64,000 bases of DNA from Hymenobacter wooponensis (GCF_004745865.1 NZ_SRKZ01000007.1:186001-250000), one strand, 5' to 3'; shown: positions 27,266-36,480, counted from the first letter of the stretch. Notes: generated by a model not told the origin, from the sequence alone. Made by a program: numbers and translations.

Positions 27266-29134
27266 ATGTTTCAGCAAGAAGAGTACGACGTTATTGTAGT
27301 AGGAGCCGGCCACGCCGGATGTGAGGCGGCCGCCGCGGCTGCCAACATGGGCTCAAAGGTCCTGCTCGTGACGATGAACATGAACACCATTGCGCAGATG
27401 TCGTGCAACCCGGCTATGGGCGGGGTGGCCAAGGGGCAGATTGTGCGGGAAGTTGACGCGCTGGGCGGGCAGTCGGGCATCATCACCGACAAAACCATGA
27501 TTCAGTTCCGGATGCTGAACCGCTCCAAAGGCCCCGCCATGTGGAGCCCGCGTGCGCAAAGTGACCGGATGCGCTTTGCCGAAGAGTGGCGCATGACCCT
27601 GGAGCAAACCCTGAACGTGGACTTCTGGCAGGAAGCCGTAACTGGCCTAGTGGTGGAAAACGACACGGTAATAGGGGTAAAAACCCAGCTCGGTATTGAG
27701 TTCCGGGGCAAGGCGGTGGTCCTGACCAACGGCACCTTCCTGAACGGCCTTATCCACATTGGGGAGAAGCAGTTTGGGGGTGGCCGCGCCGCCGAGAGCC
27801 GCAGCACTGGCATTACGGAGCAGTTGAAGGAGCTGGGCTTTGAGGCCGGCCGCATGAAAACTGGCACTCCGCCCCGCGTGGATGGTCGCAGCCTCGATTA
27901 CTCTAAAATGGAAGAGCAGTCGGGCGACGCCGAGCCGAGCAAGTTTTCCTACCTCGATACGCCCACATTGACCAAGCAGCGCCCCTGCTACATCACCTAT
28001 ACCAACCCCGAGGTGCACGAAATCCTGAAGGAGGGCTTCGAGAAGTCGCCCATGTTCCAGGGTCGCATTAAGGGTCTGGGGCCGCGCTATTGCCCTTCGG
28101 TAGAGGATAAAATCAACCGCTTCGCCGACAAGGACCGCCACCAGATTTTTGTGGAGCCCGAAGGCTGGAGCACGGTAGAGGTGTACGTGAACGGCTTCAG
28201 CAGCAGCTTGCCCGAAGACGTGCAGTACCGCGCTTTGCGCAAAATTGCCGGCTTCGAAAACGCGAAGATGTTCCGCCCCGGCTACGCTATTGAGTACGAC
28301 TTCTTCCCGCCCACCCAGCTACATCTGACGCTGGAAACTAAGCGCATCAAAAACCTGTATTTCGCGGGCCAGATCAACGGCACCACGGGCTACGAGGAAG
28401 CGGCGTGCCAGGGCCTGATGGCCGGCATCAACGCCCACAACCGCGTGCACGGTAAGGAGCCTTTCATACTGAAGCGGAGCGAGGCTTACATCGGCGTGCT
28501 CATCGACGACCTCGTAAACAAAGGCACCGACGAGCCCTACCGTATGTTCACGAGCCGCGCCGAGCACCGCATTCTGCTCCGCCAAGACAACGCCGACCTG
28601 CGCCTCACGCCACTAGGCCACTCGCTGGGCCTGGCCTCGGATGAGCGTATGGAGCGCGTGCGCGAGAAGCAGGAGCAGACCGCCGAAATCGTGAAGCTGC
28701 TGAAGAACTTCGGTATTGAGCCCACGGAAATCAACGGCTGGCTGGAGGAAATTGGCTCAGCTACCATTCATGAGAAAACCCGCGCTGTGAACCTCCTCCG
28801 CCGCCCCAACGTGGAGCTGCCCGAACTCACGCGCGCCCTACCCACGCTGGCCTTGGCCCTAGGCCAGTACCGCCCCGATGCTCTGGAGCAGGCCGTGATT
28901 CTGGTGAAGTACGAGGCCTACTTGGAGAAGGAGCACCAGCAAGCTGCCCGCGTGCAGGAGCTGGAAGACTTCGCTATCCGCGGCCGCCTCGACTACAAAG
29001 CCATGCCCGCCCTCTCGCACGAAGCGCGCGAAAAGCTGCTCAAAATTCAGCCCGAAACCCTAGGCCAGGCCAGCCGCATCAGCGGCGTATCTCCCGCCGA
29101 CGTGTCGGTGCTGATGGTGTACCTGGGCCGGTAG
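27266..29134 (+). CDS. mnmG: tRNA uridine-34 carboxymethylaminomethyl modification enzyme MnmG
   Basis: The 622-residue protein has the FAD-binding GxGxxG-type start VGAGHAGCEAAAAAANMG, CNPAMGGVAKG, FRGKAVVLTNGTFLNGLIHI, GRMKTGTPPRVDGRS and YFAGQINGTTGYEEAACQGL, all diagnostic of MnmG (GidA), and it is full length. With MnmE it installs the cmnm5 group on wobble uridines of tRNAs using methylene-THF and FAD/NADH. gidA is classically close to oriC in many bacteria; here a DnaA-box-rich gap begins about 3.3 kb downstream. Confidence 0.97.
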   Translation: MFQQEEYDVIVVGAGHAGCEAAAAAANMGSKVLLVTMNMNTIAQMSCNPAMGGVAKGQIVREVDALGGQSGIITDKTMIQFRMLNRSKGPAMWSPRAQSDRMRFAEEWRMTLEQTLNVDFWQEAVTGLVVENDTVIGVKTQLGIEFRGKAVVLTNGTFLNGLIHIGEKQFGGGRAAESRSTGITEQLKELGFEAGRMKTGTPPRVDGRSLDYSKMEEQSGDAEPSKFSYLDTPTLTKQRPCYITYTNPEVHEILKEGFEKSPMFQGRIKGLGPRYCPSVEDKINRFADKDRHQIFVEPEGWSTVEVYVNGFSSSLPEDVQYRALRKIAGFENAKMFRPGYAIEYDFFPPTQLHLTLETKRIKNLYFAGQINGTTGYEEAACQGLMAGINAHNRVHGKEPFILKRSEAYIGVLIDDLVNKGTDEPYRMFTSRAEHRILLRQDNADLRLTPLGHSLGLASDERMERVREKQEQTAEIVKLLKNFGIEPTEINGWLEEIGSATIHEKTRAVNLLRRPNVELPELTRALPTLALALGQYRPDALEQAVILVKYEAYLEKEHQQAARVQELEDFAIRGRLDYKAMPALSHEAREKLLKIQPETLGQASRISGVSPADVSVLMVYLGR

Positions 29135-29152
29135 AGTAGTGGTAAAACAAAG

Positions 29153-29189
29153 AGAACGTCATGTCTCGACAAGCTCGACATGACGTTCT
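29153..29189 (+). terminator. Hairpin after mnmG
   Basis: AGAACGTCATGTC and GACATGACGTTCT form a 13-bp perfect stem. The TCATG...CATGA and GACAAGCTCGACA content looks like a shortened relative of the dispersed GTCATGCTGAGC repeats. There is no strong U tract. Confidence 0.6.
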
Positions 29190-29232
29190 GTATTCCACAG
29201 GCCTATTAAAGCTGCCACGAGTTCTTAGTGAA

Positions 29233-29261
29233 TTTGTGGCAGCTTCTGTTTTGTACCTTCG
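29233..29261 (+). promoter_or_regulatory. Promoter of the methyltransferase gene (TTTG-17-TACCTTCG)
   Basis: A -33 TTTG (29233-29236) and a -7 TACCTTCG (29254-29261) have near-ideal spacing and lie 58 bp before the GTG start. Confidence 0.6.
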
Positions 29262-29319
29262 CATTCGGGGCGGCCTGGCCTAGGCCTGCTTCACCAATCA
29301 AATTCATTAACACAACTCA

Positions 29320-30213
29320 GTGGTTTACGAACGTCTGGACAAATGCCCGGTGTGTGGCAAGACGGAGCTTCGCAACAAGCTCGTGGTGGAGGACAAATCG
29401 GTCAGCAAGGAAAGCTTCGCTATTCAGCAGTGCGCCGCCTGCTCTTTTCAGTTTACCAACCCGCGCCCCGACGCCGCCCACATTGGGCGGTACTACGAGT
29501 CGGAGGAATACGTGTCGCACAACAGTGGGGCAGGGGGGGTTATCAACCAGGCCTACAAAGTAGCGCGCTTCTTTACCATGCGCCGCAAGGTGGCCCTGCT
29601 CAACAAGCAGGCCCCGCGCAAGGGCCAGCTGCTAGACTATGGCTGCGGCACGGGTCATTTTCTGGAGGCGGCTAAGTCGGCGGGCTGGAAGGTAAGTGGC
29701 CTAGAGCCCAACCCGCGGGCCCGGGAAGAGGCCAGCCAGCGCGTAGGCCAACCCATCGGCTCCGACGACCTGACGGCACTGGAGCCGGGCTCGTTTGATG
29801 CTATTACGCTCTGGCACGTGCTAGAACACGTTCATACCTTGAACGATACCCTGCAGCAGCTCATCAAGCTCTTGAAGCCCGATGGTGTGCTCATTATTGC
29901 CGTGCCTAACGTAGAGAGCCTCGACGCCCAGCATTACCGCCAGGACTGGGCTGCCTATGACGTGCCCCGCCATCTGTACCATTTCAGCGCCAAAACCATG
30001 ACCCAGTTGCTCAAAAAGCATAAAATGGGCGTGCGTGAGGTGCTGCCCATGGCGCTAGACGCTTACTATGTGAGCATGCTCAGCGAGAAACACCGCGCCG
30101 AGCGCGGGGGCGGCCTGCTTACAGTGCTTAAAGCCGGCTACAAATCCAACCAATATGCGGCCCAGCACGAGGGCCAGTATTCCAGCCTGATTTACGTTGC
30201 CACCCGGCGCTAA
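29320..30213 (+). CDS. Zinc-ribbon SAM-dependent methyltransferase
   Basis: The 297-residue protein probably starts at GTG 29320 (MVYERLDKCPVCGKTE); no ATG is available before the first Cys pair. CPVC and CAAC form an N-terminal zinc ribbon. The class I methyltransferase domain shows motif I LLDYGCGTGHFLEAAKSAGW, an acidic turn in GLEPNPRAREEA, and ITLWHVLEHVHTL. This combination is typical of Bacteroidota methyltransferases found downstream of mnmG, often linked to surface glycan or lipid modification. The substrate cannot be told from sequence. Confidence 0.88.
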   Translation: MVYERLDKCPVCGKTELRNKLVVEDKSVSKESFAIQQCAACSFQFTNPRPDAAHIGRYYESEEYVSHNSGAGGVINQAYKVARFFTMRRKVALLNKQAPRKGQLLDYGCGTGHFLEAAKSAGWKVSGLEPNPRAREEASQRVGQPIGSDDLTALEPGSFDAITLWHVLEHVHTLNDTLQQLIKLLKPDGVLIIAVPNVESLDAQHYRQDWAAYDVPRHLYHFSAKTMTQLLKKHKMGVREVLPMALDAYYVSMLSEKHRAERGGGLLTVLKAGYKSNQYAAQHEGQYSSLIYVATRR

Positions 30214-30268
30214 GTGGCTTAGCGGGTGGGGTAGGGGAGGGGCTACTCTTCTGCTCTCCATTACATTA

Positions 30269-30346
30269 TCATTCCGAGCGGAGCGCGGAATCTGAGTTAC
30301 TGGCCTAGCGGCTTGCCTTAGATTCTGCGCTTCGCTCGGAATGACA
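30269..30346. repeat. Inverted repeat of the TCATTCCGAGCG...GAATCT family
   Basis: TCATTCCGAGCG-GAGCGCGGAATCTGAG (30269-30297) faces AGATTCTGCGCTTCGCTCGGAATGACA (30320-30346); the loop contains TGGCCTAG. The outer arms of the nested element at 49301-49538 belong to the same family. Confidence 0.85.
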
Positions 30347-30375
30347 GTTTTTGGCCGTTGCAGCGTTGTGCATTG

Positions 30376-30383
30376 TACCTTCG
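30376..30383 (+). promoter_or_regulatory. -7 element TACCTTCG of the Ig-like lipoprotein gene
   Basis: The same octamer as in front of the methyltransferase gene, 66 bp before the ATG at 30449; TTGGCCGTTG upstream offers TTG for the -33 box. Confidence 0.5.
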
Positions 30384-30448
30384 AGCTGTGAATACGGACT
30401 TGCAGCCACAGATCGTAGTCCGTCCTTTCTTCCGAGACTTTTCTCTTT

Positions 30449-32074
30449 ATGCTTCACCTTGCCCGCTTAAGTTGGCTCTTTCTTATACCGGCAGTAGCTG
30501 GCCTAGCCGGGTGCGCGGCCGTTAGCTCCCCAGAGGGCGGCATCCGGGACACTACCCCGCCTAAGCTGGTAAGCAGCCTACCAGAAAACGAAGCGCGTAA
30601 CGTGCGTGGGCAATCTATACGGCTAGTATTCTCCGAGTCTATTCAGGTAAAGGACCTGCAGAAGAACCTGATTATTGCGCCTTACATCGGCGACGATAAC
30701 AAGTACAAAGTGCGCGAAGACCGCAACGCCGTCACGCTCACTTTTGATAAGCCATTCACGCCTAACACTACCTACTCCTTCAACTTCGGCAACGCCATTT
30801 CCGACATCACGGAAAGCAACCCGGCCCCCGATGCCCGAGTGAGCTTTAGCACTGGTGCCCAGCTCGACTCGGGCGCGGTGCGGGGCTCCGTGACGGAACT
30901 GCTTTCGGGCAAGCCGGCGGCAGAAGCGGTGGTGATGTTGTACCCGGAAGGCGATACGGCCAACATTCGGCGGGGCCGGCCATACTATTTGGCTCGCACC
31001 GATAAACAGGGTCGGTTTTTCCTGCAGTACCTCAAGGCCGGTAACTACCAACTTTACGCTCTGGCCGATAAGAACCAAAGCTTGCGTTACGAGGAAGGAG
31101 AGCGAATTGCCTACTTACCTTCTTTGTACACCGTGCGGCCCAACGCCGACTCACTGCAGCTTGTTCTCACCCGGCCTGATAGTCGGCGCCCTACTTTGGT
31201 TAGCCAGAAGCCTGGCCCCACCGACTTTCAAGTGAGCTATAACGAAGGCCTGGCCACGGCCACGCTGTCGGCGCTCAGCGGAGCCACGGCGCCCGTGCTC
31301 AATGAGGCGGTGCAGTTGACGGAGCGCGGCCGCAATGTAGTGCTCTACCGCTTCCCCGACCTCACGGAAGGCCGTTACCTGCTAGCTGCCACTGACAGCG
31401 CCGGCAACGTGGGCCGTGACACCGTGAATGTGCGGTTTCAGGGCAATCCGCCCACCAAACGTCCCGCTCCTTACTCCGTAGAAGGCAGCCCGCGGGAAGT
31501 GTACCGCCAGGGCCAGGTGAAGTTTAAATTCACGGAGCCCATCCGGCTGGTAGCTGGTAAACCCATTGGCACGCTCGTGGAGGACTCCTTAAAACGCCGC
31601 CCCCTCCGGGTACCCACCGACGCCGTTTTAAGCCCCGACCGTAGCACCCTGACCATTACCCTGAACACTCAGGCGAAGAAAAACGTGGGTATTATTCTGG
31701 ATAGCACCGTAGTGCAAAGCATAACCGGGCAGCGTTTAGGCCTAAAGCCCCTGACGCGTCTCCGAGTGACTGACCAAGCGACTACTGGCACGCTTAGTGG
31801 CTCTATCAACACAAAGTACACCAGCTATCAATTGCAGCTCTTAGATGCCAGCAACCAAGTGGTAGCTACTCTGCTTAGCCCCAAGGGCACTTACCGCTTC
31901 GACTACCTGGCGCCCGCCACCTACACCCTGCGCGTGCTTATTGACACTAATAAAGACGGCCGCTGGCAGGGCGGCGACCCGCAGCTCCGGGTGCCCCCCG
32001 AGCCCATTTACTTCTTCCCCAAAAGCATTCAAATTCGCGCCAACTTTGATATAGTAGAGGCGCTTAGTTTCTAA
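30449..32074 (+). CDS. Ig-like domain lipoprotein
   Basis: The 541-residue protein starts with a lipoprotein signal (LSWLFLIPAVAGLAGC). The mature part begins AAVSSPEGGIRDTTPPKLVSSLPENEARNV, followed by a bacterial Ig-like domain (IRLVFSESIQV, TFDKPFTPNTTYSFNFGNAI). After SVTELLSGKPAAEAVVMLYP comes a carboxypeptidase-regulatory/Cna-B-like fold (GRFFLQYLKAGNYQLYAL). The end, TYRFDYLAPATYTLRVLIDT NKDGRWQGGDP, is characteristic of this Bacteroidota family, regularly found near mnmG. It is an envelope lipoprotein of unknown role. Confidence 0.87.
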   Translation: MLHLARLSWLFLIPAVAGLAGCAAVSSPEGGIRDTTPPKLVSSLPENEARNVRGQSIRLVFSESIQVKDLQKNLIIAPYIGDDNKYKVREDRNAVTLTFDKPFTPNTTYSFNFGNAISDITESNPAPDARVSFSTGAQLDSGAVRGSVTELLSGKPAAEAVVMLYPEGDTANIRRGRPYYLARTDKQGRFFLQYLKAGNYQLYALADKNQSLRYEEGERIAYLPSLYTVRPNADSLQLVLTRPDSRRPTLVSQKPGPTDFQVSYNEGLATATLSALSGATAPVLNEAVQLTERGRNVVLYRFPDLTEGRYLLAATDSAGNVGRDTVNVRFQGNPPTKRPAPYSVEGSPREVYRQGQVKFKFTEPIRLVAGKPIGTLVEDSLKRRPLRVPTDAVLSPDRSTLTITLNTQAKKNVGIILDSTVVQSITGQRLGLKPLTRLRVTDQATTGTLSGSINTKYTSYQLQLLDASNQVVATLLSPKGTYRFDYLAPATYTLRVLIDTNKDGRWQGGDPQLRVPPEPIYFFPKSIQIRANFDIVEALSF

Positions 32075-32093
32075 CCCATTGTTTCTTCTCAAG

Positions 32094-32124
32094 GAATGCC
32101 CGGCCTAACAAGTCGGGCATTTCT
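32094..32124 (+). terminator. Terminator after the Ig-like lipoprotein gene
   Basis: GAATGCCCG pairs with CGGGCATTTC around a loop containing GCCTAACAAGT. Confidence 0.65.
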
Positions 32125-32479
32125 GTTTACGATGACTATCCATCGACACGGTGTAGAAACGCACACTTAGCTCCGTCAATCTTCGGTTCTTGTCTTCGTT
32201 GCTCTTTGGTTGCTGATGTTACCTGTACAGCGTCGTTCTAGGCCAGTTGTTATGTTGCCGAAGCGCCTTAGATGTGACGTCTATATTACTGTTCAAGTGC
32301 GGCACTCCAAAGGCAGTTTGATTGTCCTCAGCAGGATGTTATATGAATAGGTAAGGCGTACGTGACTAGCTAGGCCACTCAGTCTTGGCTAAGATGGAGT
32401 TCAACCGTACCCCTTATAGCTCTTCTCGGCAGAAGAGAGGCTAATGGTCCGGTAAAGTACTATTTCTTCCTATATAGAA

Positions 32480-33480
32480 AATAGCCCATGCAGCTATCCA
32501 CATTCCATATCTGCGTTTCCAGCTCAGCAAGGCATATTTTACCTGTCTCTCCACACGCAATCCACATAGTTTTCCACGTCTGTTTACGCTTAGGCCATAA
32601 TCTGTGGATAATGGTGGGGAAACCTGGGGATAATGCGTGGAGAAGTTGGGTACAAGTTTTTTTGGCTGCTGTACAGCTATAACAGAGCAATTAGGTGGTG
32701 GACAAGGGTGGATAACTTTCCCCCGAAAATTCTACAATCCACACTCCACACACAGTGTGAATTGTGGATTTGTTGACAAGCTATGTGGATTGTGAAAAAC
32801 TAGTTTAACTACTTATAAAACAACTAGTTACTATCCACATACCCTGTTGATACACGGTGCATAACTCTGTTCTTGTACACAAGTTATCAGTCGTGTTAAT
32901 AACCCTTTCTTTTTATCCACTTATACACAGCCCCTATGACAGAGAAGAAAAAGAGACTTTAAGAAAAAAATATTTTAAAAGTTATTAACCTGTGGAAAAG
33001 CGAGCCGGGCTTTCGGTTTTCGTTTGAGTGGCCTAGCGCATGAGTTATTAGGCAGCCGAGCCAAAGAAGGTGCGGATAGGAGTACTTGCAGAGGCGTCGA
33101 AAAGCGAGGGCAGTTCTGCTAAGCTGCTAACTTCTGGTTTAGCTCAACCCTCTTCAAACCACTAGGCCAGTTGAGCCGCAACCCAGACACATAGTGCCAC
33201 TGCGTAGATGTTTCCTTCGCCCATACCACTTGCCATAGCAGAATGCTTCGGCAGCCTCTGCCCAAAGCAGCCTAAACTACCGGCATTGGCTTATCTACAT
33301 CTCCGAAGTGTTGATATAAGGAAGTGAGTGAAATAAACTGTTAATAAGTAGGTAGTTATCCACAGGATAGAAGGTGGTTATCCACTGCTGGGGTGGGCAT
33401 TTAGGAGTTGGGGCAGCCAGGAACCTGGAATGGGCGTATAGCATCCATAAATACACAACTTGTCCACAGCACTGGCCTAG
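32480..33480. other. oriC: Candidate chromosomal replication origin (oriC)
   Basis: This is the core of a 1.4-kb gene-free stretch (32075-33485), visibly AT-richer than the rest. DnaA boxes (TTATnCACA or its complement) that match exactly: 32603-32611, 32921-32929, 33356-33364; another lies outside at 34531-34539. One-mismatch boxes include 32494-32502, 32625-32633, 32707-32715, 32831-32839, 32913-32921, 33378-33386 and 33460-33468. Further degenerate TCCACA/TGTGGA sites fall at 32558-32566, 32735-32743, 32763-32771, 32784-32792 and 32991-32999. An A/T tract at 32961-32990 is a candidate unwinding element. dnaA is not adjacent, as is common in Bacteroidota. Confidence 0.8.
32961..32990. other. 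A/T tract, candidate DNA unwinding element
   Basis: A 30-bp stretch of almost pure A/T (AAGAAAAAAATATTTTAAAA and onward) directly beside the exact DnaA box at 32921-32929 and a TGTGGAAAA box at 32991-32999. Confidence 0.6.
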
Positions 33481-33485
33481 CCTTT

Positions 33486-33977
33486 ATGCCTTTCAACTAC
33501 GACCTTGATTTTCATTCGCTGGACTTTCGGGCTCACCCGGAGCTTTACCGGGTGGGCAAGGGCGAGCAGGGGGTGCTGCTGGTAGAGCCCTATAAAGGCG
33601 AGATTCTGCCCCACTGGCGCTTCCGCACCCCCGCGGTGGCCCAGGAGTCTAGCACAACCATTTACGGGTTGTTTGAGGCCTATTTACAAGATCACGACTT
33701 TGTGGGTGCCGACATGGCTCGTAAGTTCCTGCAGATGGGCTTTACTAGAGCGCGGCGTTATGCCAACCACCGTGGGGGCAAGAAGTACGATGGACCCGTG
33801 CCCGACGACAAAAAAGGCCAGAGCGGCGCCCACGGTCGGGCCGAGTTGCCCCGCTCTCCCGAGGACCCCGCGAAAGCAGAAGCGGCTGCTATATTTAAGC
33901 AGAAGTGGGACCAGGCCAAACAGCACCCCGAGTACCTACGCCAGCGAGCCGAATTTGAGGCCCGCTACGGCAAGTGA
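33486..33977 (+). CDS. DUF4385 domain protein
   Basis: The 163-residue protein starts at ATG 33486 (MPFNYDLDFHSLDFRAHPEL), with no room for a domain before it. It contains YRVGKGEQGVLLVEPYKGEI, HWRFRTP, DFVGADMARKFLQMGFTRAR RYANHRGGKKYD and a C-terminal charged helix (FKQKWDQAKQHPEYLRQRAE). These segments match DUF4385, a widespread family of unknown function. It is basic overall, so nucleic-acid contact is possible. It is the first gene to the right of the candidate oriC; several DnaA-like boxes sit just upstream. Confidence 0.85.
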   Translation: MPFNYDLDFHSLDFRAHPELYRVGKGEQGVLLVEPYKGEILPHWRFRTPAVAQESSTTIYGLFEAYLQDHDFVGADMARKFLQMGFTRARRYANHRGGKKYDGPVPDDKKGQSGAHGRAELPRSPEDPAKAEAAAIFKQKWDQAKQHPEYLRQRAEFEARYGK

Positions 33978-34038
33978 ACCTTGAATACCTACCTTTACCC
34001 TGCTTTTTTTAAGAACCTCCACCCTCACTGATATAGCC

Positions 34039-34524
34039 ATGCAAACGCCCTCCAATCAATCCTCCGGCACCGAAGAAAACGAAATCACCTTAGGCGTGGG
34101 CATGGGCCCGCTTAAGTTCGGTGCCTCCATGGATGAAGTGCGCGCCCTGATGGGCGAGCCCGAAGAAATTGAAGAGTCGGAAGACGACGACGAGTTTGAG
34201 CACCAAGCCTGGAACTACCTGGAAGAAGGCTACTCTCTGTACTTCGACCGCGAAGATGACTACCGCCTGAGCTGCATTGAAACGGACCACCCCGGTATCC
34301 GCCTGTACGGTGAAGCTATCCACGGCATGTCGCCGGAAGCTATTCAGGACCTGATGCAGCGCCACGGCCACGAGCAAAGCGAGGTAGAGAAAATGGACAC
34401 CGGCGAGATGCGCCTCTCCTACGAGAAGGAGATGATTGACCTGTATTTTGACGAGGACCAGCTGCAGTTTGTAAACTTTGGGGTCTTCATCAACGACGAC
34501 TTAGAGGTACAGTGGCCTGCTTAG
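34039..34524 (+). CDS. Hypothetical acidic protein with two GP-x-KFG-like modules
   Basis: I do not recognise a named family. The 161-residue product is very acidic. It starts EITLGVGMGPLKFGASMDEV RALMGEPEEIEE, a pattern like the BamE/SmpA-type fold (G-x-x-x-FG-x-x-x-x-x-V-x-x-x-x-G-x-P). A second round (YGEAIHGMSPEAIQDLMQRH) looks like a repeat of the same helix unit, each followed by acidic strands. There is no signal peptide, so it is cytoplasmic. Between the two copies lies a stretch of Asp/Glu (ESEDDDEFE). Confidence 0.6.
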   Translation: MQTPSNQSSGTEENEITLGVGMGPLKFGASMDEVRALMGEPEEIEESEDDDEFEHQAWNYLEEGYSLYFDREDDYRLSCIETDHPGIRLYGEAIHGMSPEAIQDLMQRHGHEQSEVEKMDTGEMRLSYEKEMIDLYFDEDQLQFVNFGVFINDDLEVQWPA

Positions 34525-34530
34525 CCAGAG

Positions 34531-34539
34531 TTATCCACA
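34531..34539. promoter_or_regulatory. Isolated exact DnaA box TTATCCACA
   Basis: An exact box 7 bp after the stop codon at 34524, followed by GATAAG repeats (34561-34575). It may belong to the origin region about 1.1 kb to the left. Confidence 0.55.
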
Positions 34540-34663
34540 AAATCACACGATTTTCGTGTTGATAAGTTGATAAGTATTTGATAAACCGTGCATTCCTGCC
34601 GCCCCTTTCTCTAAGTGAATTGCTCTTCCCAAATAGAGCCACCTAAAGGAATCAGGAAGCAAC

Positions 34664-34698
34664 AAAAAAAGCCACCCCGGTCTGGGGTGGCTTTTTTG
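34664..34698. terminator. Bidirectional terminator between convergent genes
   Basis: AAAAAAAGCCACCCC and GGGGTGGCTTTTTT form a 14-bp stem with A and T tracts on either side, serving the rightward gene ending at 34524 and the leftward transporter ending at 34716. Confidence 0.88.
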
Positions 34699-34715
34699 TG
34701 TAATTTCAAGATGGC

Positions 34716-36122
34716 CTAGGAAGGCAGGATAGCTCTGAAGAGCAGGAATAATCCGCCAGCCAGTGCCACCGTAACCGGCAGCGTGAGTACCCAAGCCAGA
34801 GCAATGTTGCGCACCATCTGGGGGTTGAGGTTCTTGATACCGCGGTTAGCAACCATAGAACCGGCAATGGCCGACGACAGTACGTGCGTGGTGCTGCTGG
34901 GCAGACCGTACGACGTAGAAGCGCCAATCATGGCGGCGGCTACCAGCTCCGAAGAGGCACCCTGCGCGTAGGTCAGGTGCTCCTTACCGATACGCTCACC
35001 GATAGTCTTCACGATACGTTGCCAGCCAATCATGGTGCCTAGGCCTAGGGATACCGACACGGCTACTAGTACCTGCCAGGGGGCGTAGTCGGTGAAGCCT
35101 TTCATGGTGTCTAGGCCAGTTTTCAGCGCGTCGCGGTCGGCAGTGCTCAGGCTTACCTTGTCGCTCGACTGGATTTTCTTCGCCTGATCGTTGAGCAGCA
35201 GGATAGCTTTGCGAATCTCGAAGCGGGCATTCTGAGGGAGCTGGCTCACCTGCGTTTTGCCGGCGAAGATGCTGTCCAGAGAATTGGTTTGCAGCTTAAT
35301 GCTGGCTACCGATTCACGGTCTTTCGTGCCCAGCTCGTTCACGTTCACCTTCTGCATCACCTGCTCCACCTTTACCAGCGAGTCGCGCATGTCGAGGGGG
35401 TTCTTGCCGTGGTCGAGGGCGAAGTACGTGGGCACAATGCCGATTAGAATCAGCATCATGAGGCCTACACCCTTCTGACCGTCGTTGGAGCCGTGGAAAT
35501 AGCTTACCAGCGTGCAGGTAGCAATAAGAATCAGACGGATCCACAGGGGTGGGGGCTTGCGCTTGTGGGGCTCCTTAAAGATGGACTTGTTCCGTACGAA
35601 GCGCTTCAGCAGGAACATCATCACAATGGTCAGTGAGAAGCCAAACAGTGGGCCTACCAGCAGGGCAATACCGGTTTCGCCGGCTTTGCCCCAGTTTACG
35701 GCGGCATTATTGGAGCCCGGCAGGAAGCTGTAGGCAATGCCCACACCAAGAATAGAGCCGATGAGGGCGTGCGACGACGAAGCGGGGATACCGTAGTACC
35801 AGGTGCCCACGTTCCAGATAATGGCGGCCATGATAAGCGCGCCCACCATGGCAATGCCGTGGTACACGTTCTGGTCCACGAGGCTTTCTACCGGGAGCAG
35901 GTACACTACGCCCATGGCCACGGCAATACCGCCCGTCAGAACTCCGATGAAGTTCCAGAACGCCGACCAGATAACAGCCACCCACGGACGCAGGGTGTTG
36001 GTGTAAATGACCGTGGCTACGGCGTTGGCCGTGTCATGGAAACCATTTACGAATTCAAAGGCGCAAGCTGCCACCAAACAGGCAATCAGCAGCAACAGCA
36101 CATGAGGCTCTAAGCCAAACAT
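34716..36122 (-). CDS. Inorganic phosphate transporter, PiT family
   Basis: The 468-residue membrane protein carries both PiT signature repeats: FEFVNGFHDTANAVATVIYT near the N-terminus and YFHGSNDGQKGVGLMMLI in the middle, plus GIPASSSHALIGS and GLPSSTTHVLSSAIAGS. A soluble loop (about 230-350) separates the halves and holds the only long hydrophilic segment. PiT proteins import phosphate with H+ or Na+. It stands alone, convergent with the acidic hypothetical gene. The start at 36122 gives a normal first helix (HVLLLLIACLVAACAFEFVN). Confidence 0.93.
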   Translation of the reverse strand: MFGLEPHVLLLLIACLVAACAFEFVNGFHDTANAVATVIYTNTLRPWVAVIWSAFWNFIGVLTGGIAVAMGVVYLLPVESLVDQNVYHGIAMVGALIMAAIIWNVGTWYYGIPASSSHALIGSILGVGIAYSFLPGSNNAAVNWGKAGETGIALLVGPLFGFSLTIVMMFLLKRFVRNKSIFKEPHKRKPPPLWIRLILIATCTLVSYFHGSNDGQKGVGLMMLILIGIVPTYFALDHGKNPLDMRDSLVKVEQVMQKVNVNELGTKDRESVASIKLQTNSLDSIFAGKTQVSQLPQNARFEIRKAILLLNDQAKKIQSSDKVSLSTADRDALKTGLDTMKGFTDYAPWQVLVAVSVSLGLGTMIGWQRIVKTIGERIGKEHLTYAQGASSELVAAAMIGASTSYGLPSSTTHVLSSAIAGSMVANRGIKNLNPQMVRNIALAWVLTLPVTVALAGGLFLLFRAILPS

Positions 36123-36480
36123 AAGGGGGGGATTGGTGAGTATTCAGATTTTGGCAACCAAAGGTAGGGGTGCCGTAAAGGGGCACAAGATTATGAAATT
36201 GTTACCGCTCTAGCAGAATAGGCTCCGGCTTGAGGCGCTAAACGTAGGCTAGCCTTGCAGGTTGGCTAGGCCACTGCAAGAACAGTAAATTACTACTAAA
36301 CTGAGGCAGAGCTGCATTTTAGCCGGAAGATATAGACGACTAGCTAAAGCTTTGGCTACTTTTGCCCACACAGTAGAACTGAGAGCTTAGAAGTTAGATA
36401 GTAGACCTGCTTTGGCGATAAGCGCTGCGAAGTAGGTAGTGATCTAAGCTCTTGGCTCTCCCTTCTTATTTCTCCTTTAT
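36123..36480. other. Intergenic region between divergent pit and glyS genes
   Basis: 358 bp hold the promoters of both genes. GTTGGCTAGGCCACTGCAAG near 36260-36280 carries the over-used octamer. I see no ORF or RNA gene. Confidence 0.4.
36357..36364 (+). promoter_or_regulatory. -7 element TACTTTTG of glyS
   Basis: Exact TAnnTTTG match with a predicted start near 36371, leaving a leader of about 110 nt before the ATG at 36481. No riboswitch or T-box fold is recognisable in that leader. Confidence 0.5.

Noticed and set aside
29153..29189. Hairpin after mnmG as a full member of the GTCATGCTGAGC repeats
   Set aside because: Only TCATG and GACAAGCTCGACA match; arms are too short, so I list it as a terminator-like hairpin.
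27000..30300. CRISPR array or IS element behind the many repeats
   Set aside because: Repeats are inverted pairs at gene borders, not direct repeats with equal spacers, and no transposase or cas gene is present.
32460..32690. Small frames in the DnaA-box region (32460-32690 and 32488-32682)
   Set aside because: They consist of translated DnaA boxes and AT-rich DNA, with no start signal or similarity.
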